64,000 nt of DNA, taken from Chitinophaga nivalis. GTDB taxonomy: Bacteria; Bacteroidota; Bacteroidia; Chitinophagales; Chitinophagaceae. How positions within the stretch are numbered: the first letter of the stretch is position 1; each line of letters starts with the position of its first letter. Made by a program: the position numbers and the translations under genes. Where the stretch lies: assembly GCF_025989125.1 (NCBI RefSeq), contig NZ_JAPDNR010000001.1, forward strand, positions 5,134,087 through 5,198,086, read 5' to 3'. Shown here in pieces: positions 62,201 through 64,000 of the stretch. Below the pieces are notes generated by a model. The model worked only from the letters and a program-made list of their open reading frames with translations, did no database searches and was not told where the DNA came from.

Positions 62201-64000
62201 GTGTATCAGTGAGGCACCGGGATTGTCGGGAATCGTTTCCAATACAACCGGATACATGGCCGCAAACCAGCCTACGGTATGTGTGAGATCGATGGTATCT
62301 GACCCCGTTTCCCGGCCGTGGCTTTCCACCAGCACCGGGTGGTTGTTGCGGCCTGTCAGGGATGACAAGGCATTCCCCAATGCACTCAGTAAAATATCAT
62401 TGATACCGGTATAATACACCTGGTTACAAGCATGCAGCAATAAACCGGTATGCTCCGTATTCAGGGAGATGCCGACCTTATTCACGCCTGTTACTGCATG
62501 GGCAGATAGTACGGCATTACCGGCCGTTATAGCCGTTGTGACCTGTTGCCAGTAATCTTTTTCCTTTGCGGTGTCATAAATGTGTATTTCGTTTACCCAT
62601 TGGCGATAGCTACTACCTTTGGCGCCTAGTATACTATGGGCAGTAATACCTGAAAGATCTGACTGATCAGCATCGCCACTATTGACAATCCGGAATAAAT
62701 GCGTATAGATCTTTTGCAGATCTTCCAGGATAATACGCCAGCTGACAGTATCTATCAGCAAATGATGGAAGGCAAACCATATCCTTGCAAGGCCATCTTC
62801 ATAGCCCTCGAGATAACCGGCTGCCCACAAAGGTCCATTGTGTATATCAAAACTGCTTTGCCATTCCGTTAATATCGCTGCGATGGAGGCTTCCGCGGGT
62901 AAAAGACGGATATCCTGATAATGTACTTTGACAAATACCGCTGCTTCACTGTATACCTGCTGATATCCGTCGGTTTTCCGTTCATAGCGGAAACGCAGGG
63001 CATCATGCTGATTCACCAGCCGTACGATACTTTCTTCCAGGAGCTTTTTATCCAGTACGGGTACCGTTGCCAGAAAAGATTGATTCCAGTGATGATATGC
63101 CGGTAAAATGCCGTTATCTACCTGTTGGAAAAACCATTCCTGTACCGGCAGCAGACTGCTGGTCCCCACCAGCAGTCCCTGTTCCGCCAGTACTGCGGTA
63201 GTGGGTATCCCCGTCGCAATATGCTGATAAAGGGCCGATACTGTCCGGTGCCGGAAAATATCCTTTACACTAACAGTGACCCCTAAACGTTGTTTGATGC
63301 TATTCACCAGGCGGATGCTGACAATGCTGTCGCCTCCCAGGTGAAAGAAATTATCGTGGATGCCTACCGTTGCTGCCGGCAGCCCCAGTACGGCTTCATA
63401 GGTGGTACATAGCAATGCCTCCGTTTCATTTTCCGGAGCATGGTAATGCCGGCTTTCTGCCAGCTGCGGATCCGGTAATGCTTTCCTGTCCAGTTTACCG
63501 TTGACGGTAAGTGGTAGTGCATCCAGGTGCAGGAGTACACCCGGCACCATATACTCCGGCAGGTGCCGGGTCAGATAAGCCTGCAATTCGCCGGCATCTG
63601 CAGCAGTATCTGCCACATAATAACCGGCCAGGTACTTACCACTGCCGGTGGCATGTTCCCTTGCCAATACAACGGCCTGACGAATACCAGGATACAGTAA
63701 CAACCGGCTTTCAATTTCGCCCAGTTCAATACGATATCCCCTGATCTTTACCTGGAAATCATTCCGGCCAATATATGCCAGACTTCCATCCGGCAGGTAT
63801 CTCACTAAATCTCCGGTTTTATACAACCGGTCATTATACTGCTGTTCTCTTTCTGCTGTTGTCTGAAATGGATTCCGGATAAAACGTGCTGCTGTCAACG
63901 CCGGCAAATTCAGGTAGCCGCGGGCAACGCCTGCCCCACCGATATACAGCTCTCCTGCTGCACCCGGCGGAACCGGCCTAAGTTCATTGTCCAGCACATA
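1..64000 (-). CDS. Giant multimodular non-ribosomal peptide synthetase, partial at both ends
   Basis: The gene encodes a modular assembly line that activates amino acids as adenylates (A), loads them on phosphopantetheine carriers (T), condenses them (C) and inverts their alpha carbon (E). The minus frame reads through 21,333 codons without a stop. Every 4.5-4.6 kb the same order recurs: LQEGFIYH and HHxxxDGWS (C), TSGTTGxPKG, YGPTE, TGDLVRYLPDG and GKxD (A), FFxLGGDS (T), then a WFF-type first motif, HHxxxDxxSW, EGHGRE and FNYLGQ (E). It holds the end of one module, 13 complete C-A-T-E modules and the first half of another. The start, any initiation domain and any release domain lie outside. 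No tailoring insert is seen; A domains are 1.5-1.6 kb throughout. As I remember it, the Photorhabdus kolossin synthetase (about 16,400 residues, 15 modules) is already shorter than this fragment. The product is not recognised. Confidence 0.97.
2246..6840 (-). other. Module 14: C-A-T-E; Asn-like code DLTKIGEVGK; E intact except SW to SM
   Basis: C is 5461-6840, with LANNLQEGFIYH (LQEG at 6791-6802) and SYHHIILDGWS near 6415. A is 3926-5460: TSGTTG near 4980, FDLSVTTTLY near 4850, VKSTPGFL near 4725, IVGGEKL, DEYGPTETTVGA near 4570 and NGKLDRKALP. The code D-L-T-K-I-G-E-V-G-K differs by one residue from the Asn code, and the domain is the relative of the module 7 A domain, seven positions earlier. 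T is 3661-3925 with DDFFRLGGDS (Ser at 3806-3808). E is 2246-3660: LLPVQEWFF, VHHLLIDTVSM near 3225 (Met where Trp is usual), EGHGREGL and FNYLGQFD. Catalytic-type residues are kept, so D-Asn is predicted. Confidence 0.94.
6841..8255 (-). other. E domain of module 13, degenerate and probably inactive
   Basis: HHxxxD reads HQLILD (Gln codon 7835-7837) and the following SW is SR (VSSRQIILED). The EGHGRE segment is LEAEDRSAW near 7370: Glu survives but HGRE is lost. TVGWF is TAGRF and FNYLGQ is FNYAGE; the first motif is LAPVQAWFF. The GIGYGALYGY motif is normal, so this copy looks like a younger or milder loss than the module 4 and 9 pair. The surrounding residues do not match the other HQ copy (module 2), pointing to an independent event. 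Confidence 0.87.
6841..11425 (-). other. Module 13: C-A-T-E; Tyr-like code DASTVAAVCK; E degenerate (HQ)
   Basis: C is 10036-11425, with LANSLQEGFIYH (LQEG at 11375-11386) and SNHHAILDGWS near 11005. A is 8516-10035: TSGTTG near 9560, FDAHVSEVF near 9425, GTIPPALL, LVVAGDVT, NAYGPTEVTVCA near 9165 and SGKLDKQALP; code D-A-S-T-V-A-A-V-C-K. Its A10 region reads NDAQIKIRG where the other modules have FQVKIRG, SQVKIRG or similar. T is 8256-8515 with DDFFRLGGDSIAS (Ser at 8399-8401). E is 6841-8255, degenerate, so L-Tyr is predicted, giving D-Tyr then L-Tyr together with module 12. Confidence 0.94.
11426..16010 (-). other. Module 12: C-A-T-E; Tyr-like code DASTVAAVCK; E intact
   Basis: C is 14631-16010, with LANGLQEGLIYH (LQEG at 15959-15970; the one case where an intact upstream E is followed by NG) and SHHHITLDGWS near 15580. 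A is 13106-14630: TSGTTG near 14140, FDAHVSELF near 14000, ATIPPALL, LVVAGDTT, NAYGPTEVTVCA near 13740 and SGKVDRRAL; code D-A-S-T-V-A-A-V-C-K. T is 12841-13105 with DDFFRLGGDS (Ser at 12986-12988). E is 11426-12840: LLPVQSWFF, AAHHLLIDAVSW near 12410, EGHGREPL near 11955 and FNYLGQFE, intact, so D-Tyr is predicted. Confidence 0.95.
16011..20615 (-). other. Module 11: C-A-T-E; Ile/Val-like code DGFFVGGTFK; E intact
   Basis: C is 19236-20615, with LANSLQEGLIYH (LQEG at 20567-20578) and CHHHVIIDGWS near 20190. A is 17676-19235 and unlike every other A domain here: TSGTTGIPKG near 18745, FDGSVFDIF near 18620, FITTSLF near 18490, VVGGEQIS, NGYGPTESTTFA near 18335 and NGKLDKRALP. The code D-G-F-F-V-G-G-T-F-K resembles branched-chain codes (Ile DGFFLGVVYK, Val DAFWIGGTFK), so Ile or Val is inferred. 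T is 17411-17675 with DDFFRLGGDSIIS (Ser at 17555-17557). E is 16011-17410: LLPIQEWFF, AFHHLIMDTVSW near 16980, EGHGREDV and FNYLGQFD, intact, so a D residue is predicted. Confidence 0.95.
20616..25255 (-). other. Module 10: C-A-T-E; code DALSLGCLFK; E intact
   Basis: C is 23866-25255, with LATGLQEGFIYH (LQEG at 25205-25216) and SNHHVILDGWS near 24830. A is 22301-23865: TSGTTG near 23375, FDASVLEIW near 23255, SLTKTLF, LLVGGEALD, CYGPTEGTLF near 22960 and NGKLDRAALP; code D-A-L-S-L-G-C-L-F-K, subtype AVRLVKDTN as in module 6. T is 22039-22300 with DDFFHMGGDS (Ser at 22181-22183). E is 20616-22038: LLPVQAWFF, AFHHLVMDTVSW near 21605, EGHGREDL near 21150 and FNYLGQVE, intact, so a D residue is predicted. 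E10 shares the LGDKGSSYRQWV sequence only with E6. Confidence 0.95.
25256..26640 (-). other. E domain of module 9, degenerate and probably inactive
   Basis: HHxxxD reads HYLATD (Tyr codon 26213-26215) followed by AASWRILAED. The EGHGRE segment is LEDNDRNN near 25770. TVGWF is TTGRLA, NGIGYG is DGAAYG, and FNYLGQ is FSYAGS. The first motif is LAPVQTWFF. These changes match those of the module 4 E domain, suggesting that the pair descends from one already inactive copy. The next C domain starts LATGLQEG. Confidence 0.88.
25256..29800 (-). other. Module 9: C-A-T-E; Tyr-like code DASTIAAVCK; E degenerate (HY)
   Basis: C is 28426-29800, with LASSLQEGFIYH (LQEG at 29753-29764) and SNHHIILDGWS near 29375. 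A is 26901-28425: the A3 core is TSGTAG near 27935, then FDAHVSELF near 27800, ATIPPALL, LIVAGDTT, NAYGPTEVTVCA near 27535 and SGKPDIRAL (Pro-Asp where others have Leu/Val-Asp). The code D-A-S-T-I-A-A-V-C-K is, from memory, exactly the NcpA1 Tyr code. The linker before RLYKTGD is about 8 residues shorter than in other modules. T is 26641-26900 with DDFFRMGGDS (Ser at 26783-26785). E is 25256-26640, degenerate, so L-Tyr is predicted. Confidence 0.94.
29801..31115 (-). other. E domain of module 8, degenerate and probably inactive
   Basis: HHxxxD reads HPLVAD (Pro codon 30719-30721) within the segment IHPLVADTASW. The EGHGRE segment is VADHHRPAL near 30310, so the catalytic-type Glu is Ala or shifted. 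TVGWF reads TTGLF and the first motif is LSPAQWLFL. GIGYGQLYG and FNYVGHID are kept. Like its sister in module 5 it is slightly short and reaches the SYRQWV motif as VVKGSSYRQWV. The following C domain starts LASSLQEG. Confidence 0.89.
29801..34330 (-). other. Module 8: C-A-T-E; code DALSLGCLFK; E degenerate (HP)
   Basis: C is 32956-34330, with LANSLQEGFIYH (LQEG at 34280-34291) and SNHHAILDGWS near 33905. A is 31376-32955: TSGTTG near 32465, FDASILEIW near 32335, SLTKTLF, LLVGGEALD, CYGPTEGTLF near 32040 and NGKLNRDALP; code D-A-L-S-L-G-C-L-F-K. T is 31116-31375 with DDFFQLGGDS (Ser at 31259-31261). E is 29801-31115, degenerate, so an L residue is predicted. Similarity with module 5 runs through A, T and E and into the start of the next C domain. 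Confidence 0.94.
34331..38940 (-). other. Module 7: C-A-T-E; Asn-like code DLTKFGEVGK; E intact
   Basis: C is 37566-38940, starting KANSLQEGFIYQ (LQEG at 38891-38902; Lys where all others have Leu or Phe-Leu) and SHHHIIIDGWS near 38515. A is 36009-37565: TSGTTG near 37090, FDLSVTTTLF near 36955, VKSTPGYL near 36835, FVGGEKL, DEYGPTETTVGA near 36655 and NGKVDRNKL. The pocket code D-L-T-K-F-G-E-V-G-K differs by one residue from the classic Asn code DLTKLGEVGK. T is 35746-36008 with DNFFHLGGDS (Ser at 35891-35893). E is 34331-35745: LLPVQAWFF, ACHHLLIDAVSW near 35320, EGHGRELL and FNYLGQFD, intact, so D-Asn is predicted. Confidence 0.95.
38941..43545 (-). other. Module 6: C-A-T-E; code DALSLGCLFK; E intact
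   Basis: C is 42166-43545, with LATNLQEGFIYH (LQEG at 43496-43507) and SNHHIILDGWS near 43115. A is 40601-42165: TSGTTG near 41670, FDASVLEIW near 41545, SLTKTLF, LLVGGEALD, CYGPTEGTLF near 41255 and NGKLDIAALP; code D-A-L-S-L-G-C-L-F-K. It belongs to a second subtype of this code (AVRLVKNTN after the A3 motif), shared with module 10. T is 40336-40600 with DDFFHLGGDS (Ser at 40478-40480). E is 38941-40335: LLPVQHWFF, AFHHLVMDTVSW near 39900, EGHGREDL near 39470 and FNYLGQVD, all intact, so a D residue is predicted. Confidence 0.95.
43546..44858 (-). other. E domain of module 5, degenerate and probably inactive
   Basis: HHxxxD reads HPLVAD (Pro codon 44462-44464), a change that cannot support acid-base catalysis. 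The EGHGRE segment is VADHPRPAW near 44060, so the Glu is lost too. TVGWF reads TAGMF and the first motif is LSPAQLLLL instead of LLPVQEWFF. The C-terminal motifs GIGYGQLYG and FNYAGS remain fairly normal. The domain is about 25-30 codons shorter than intact copies, mainly before SYRQWV, where the usual LGAKGSSYRQWV is reached as VVKGSSYRQWV. It is near-identical in type to the module 8 E domain. Confidence 0.89.
43546..48075 (-). other. Module 5: C-A-T-E; code DALSLGCLFK; E degenerate (HP)
   Basis: C is 46701-48075, with LATSLQEGFIYH (LQEG at 48023-48034) and SNHHAILDGWS near 47645. A is 45119-46700: TSGTTG near 46205, FDASILEIW near 46080, SLTKTLF, LLVGGEALD, CYGPTEGTLF near 45785 and NGKLDREALP; code D-A-L-S-L-G-C-L-F-K. 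T is 44859-45118 with DDFFQLGGDS (Ser at 45002-45004). E is 43546-44858, degenerate, so an L residue is predicted. This module is the closest relative of module 8: for example the DNA around 45205-45275 is identical over about 70 bp to that around 31465-31535. Confidence 0.94.
48076..49455 (-). other. E domain of module 4, degenerate and probably inactive
   Basis: HHxxxD reads HYLLTD (Tyr codon 49028-49030), followed by AYSWHLLAED. The EGHGRE segment reads VEDNNRTF near 48570: the Glu survives but HGRE is lost. TVGWF has become TTGRLA, NGIGYG has become AGGITWN near 48430, and FNYLGQ has become FSYLPVQ. The first motif is LAPAQEWFF. Shared changes (HY, L/A-TDA, TTGRLA, EDNxR) make this a sister of the module 9 E domain, so the loss probably predates their duplication. 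The domain keeps full length. Confidence 0.88.
48076..52630 (-). other. Module 4: C-A-T-E; Tyr-like code DASTVAAVCK; E degenerate (HY)
   Basis: C is 51261-52630, with LANSLQEGFIYQ (LQEG at 52580-52591) and SHHHIMMDGWS near 52200. A is 49716-51260: FDAHVSEIF near 50630, ATIPPALL, LVVAGDTT, NAYGPTEATVCA near 50365 and SGKLDRNAL. The code D-A-S-T-V-A-A-V-C-K matches module 3. There is a short extra segment after GAAFGLAG (TVPVTAQR) that other aromatic A domains here lack. T is 49456-49715 with DDFFQLGGDS (Ser at 49598-49600). E is 48076-49455 and degenerate (own entry), so L-Tyr is predicted. Modules 3 and 4 together would therefore place D-Tyr then L-Tyr, an order that recurs at modules 12-13. 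Confidence 0.94.
52631..57230 (-). other. Module 3: C-A-T-E; Tyr-like code DASTVAAVCK; E intact
   Basis: C is 55856-57230, with LANGLQEGFIYQ (LQEG at 57182-57193) and SYHHAILDGWS near 56800. A is 54311-55855: TSGTSG (the usual TSGTTG with Ser), FDAHVSEVF near 55220, ATIPPALL, LVVAGD, NAYGPTEVTVCA near 54965 and SGKVDRKAL. The pocket code is D-A-S-T-V-A-A-V-C-K; the near-identical DASTIAAVCK is, from memory, the Tyr code of nostocyclopeptide NcpA module 1, so an aromatic substrate, probably Tyr, is inferred. T is 54051-54310 with DDFFRLGGDS (Ser at 54194-54196). E is 52631-54050: LLPIQEWFF, AAHHLLMDTVSW near 53610, EGHGREEL and FNYLGQLE, all intact, so D-Tyr is predicted. Confidence 0.94.
57231..58605 (-). 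other. E domain of module 2, degenerate and probably inactive
   Basis: The second His of HHxxxD is Gln (VHQLLADDISW; Gln codon 58181-58183). In epimerization domains this His is one of the two acid-base residues. The other, the Glu of EGHGRE, is also gone: the matching segment reads VTDDGRWW near 57750. The first motif is LSPWQSWFL rather than LLPVQEWFF, TVGWF is TVGSF, and FNYLGQ is VAYVDQ. Length is normal, so the domain is a full fold with a worn-out active site. It is not closely related to the other HQ copy in module 13. The next C domain starts LANGLQEG rather than LANSLQEG. Confidence 0.88.
57231..61800 (-). other. Module 2: C-A-T-E; code DALSLGCLFK; E degenerate (HQ)
   Basis: C is 60441-61800, with LANSLQEGFIYH (LQEG at 61751-61762) and NHHHIILDGW near 61380. 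A is 58863-60440: TSGTTG near 59945, FDASVLEIW near 59830, SLTKTLF, LLVGGEALD, CYGPTEGTLF near 59520 and NGKLDRDALP. The residues at the ten pocket positions read D-A-L-S-L-G-C-L-F-K, which I cannot assign to a substrate. T is 58606-58862 with DDFFQLGGDS (Ser at 58745-58747). E is 57231-58605 and lacks key residues (see its own entry), so an L residue is predicted. The A domain belongs to the same subtype as modules 5 and 8 (VTRLVRNTNYL after the A3 motif), which also have degenerate E domains. Confidence 0.94.
61801..64000 (-). other. Module 1 (partial): A C-terminal part, T, E (intact)
   Basis: The window opens inside an A domain (63446-64000): the residues after YVLDN, then the GELYIGGAG motif, TGDLVRYLPDG near 63790-63825 and NGKLDRKALP with its catalytic-type Lys near 63495. 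The substrate pocket lies upstream of the window, so no specificity can be read. T is 63191-63445, with DNFFHLGGDS and the pantetheine Ser at 63326-63328. E is 61801-63190: LLPVQEWFF at 63128-63154, AFHHLLIDTVSW near 62730-62770, ESHGRE near 62310 and FNYTGRFE. All catalytic-type residues are present; the only departure is Ser for Gly in E(G)HGRE. An active epimerase, giving a D residue, is predicted. The following C domain belongs to module 2. Confidence 0.95.

Larger units (their letters stand above)
1..64000 (-). repeat. Tandem array of about 4.58-kb NRPS module repeats
   Basis: The sequence ACCCATTGCCGGTAGCT or a close variant, which encodes the reverse of SYRQWV in the E domain, starts at 3072, 7668, 12252, 16836, 21447, 26046, 30597, 35157, 39753, 44340, 48861, 53457, 58014 and 62595. 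Intervals are 4521-4611 bp (mean about 4579) and all are multiples of three, so insertions and deletions between copies have kept the frame. Copies differ in age: modules 5 and 8 share identical runs of about 70 bp, while most others share only short conserved motifs. The array is coding DNA that grew by module duplication, not a non-coding satellite. Confidence 0.93.

Noticed and set aside
3072..62611. A repeated motif of about 17 bp at regular intervals, considered as a CRISPR or binding-site array
   Set aside because: The interval is about 4.58 kb, each copy is in the same codon phase inside an E domain, and the variation is at codon third positions. It is a conserved coding motif.
3061..62620. 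Recurrent plus-strand peptide segment like VYPLPVAAAF, seen once per module
   Set aside because: It is the antisense translation of the conserved SYRQWV segment of the E domains, not a repeated protein family.
1..64000. Possible gene boundaries or docking domains between modules
   Set aside because: Each E-to-C junction reads through a short linker of the type LTGSDIxxIIS without stop, start with ribosome site, or gap, so no boundary was found.
1..64000. Thioesterase, starter C, methyltransferase or oxidase insertions
   Set aside because: Spacing between A motifs is constant, no GxSxG-type terminal domain follows a T domain, and the right edge opens in the middle of an A domain, so none of these is visible here.

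Overview
The whole window is the interior of one giant non-ribosomal peptide synthetase (NRPS) gene on the minus strand, so the protein reads from position 64000 down to position 1. I read one continuous frame (codons on plus-strand triplets 2-4 through 63998-64000) without meeting a stop, a start region or any intergenic gap. Neither gene end is inside the window. The visible part is 21,333 codons, roughly 2.3-2.4 MDa. No RNA gene, mobile element, CRISPR array, promoter or terminator was seen, and there is no stretch without coding sequence.

Modules are numbered here in protein order from the right edge; true module numbers are unknown. Module 1 is partial (end of A, then T and E). Modules 2-14 are complete C-A-T-E modules. 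Module 15 is partial (C and the front of A). This gives 14 condensation (C), 15 adenylation (A, two cut by the window), 14 carrier (T) and 14 epimerization-type (E) domains. The E motif SYRQWV recurs 14 times, every 4.52-4.61 kb, and every spacing is a multiple of three, which supports one unbroken frame. No starter C, thioesterase, reductase, methyltransferase, ketosynthase or oxidase domain is visible.

Every module carries an E domain, but the 14 fall into two classes. Eight (modules 1, 3, 6, 7, 10, 11, 12, 14) keep the HHxxxD motif, a catalytic-type Glu in an E(G/S)HGRE motif, and an LLP-type first motif. Six (2, 4, 5, 8, 9, 13) have the second His replaced by Gln, Tyr or Pro, have lost the HGRE signature, and have LSP or LAP in the first motif. 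If the six are dead, the configuration of residues 1-14 would be D-L-D-L-L-D-D-L-L-D-D-D-L-D. The C domain after each E also differs: the residues before LQEG are NS after seven of the eight intact E domains and never NS after a degenerate one.

The A-domain ten-residue codes fall into few classes: DAST(V/I)AAVCK (aromatic, Tyr-like; modules 3, 4, 9, 12, 13), DALSLGCLFK (not recognised; modules 2, 5, 6, 8, 10), DLTK(F/I)GEVGK (Asn-like; modules 7, 14), DGFFVGGTFK (Ile/Val-like; module 11) and an incomplete DGTSFG code (module 15). Several modules, most clearly 5 and 8, are recent internal duplicates. The product would be a long, aromatic-rich linear or cyclic peptide of at least 15 residues with mixed configuration.

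The organism is probably a Bacteroidota bacterium, possibly Chitinophaga or a relative. This rests on remembered resemblance to large NRPSs of that group (for example the RFxxNPF signature in the A domains) and a moderate GC content by eye; it is a low-confidence inference.
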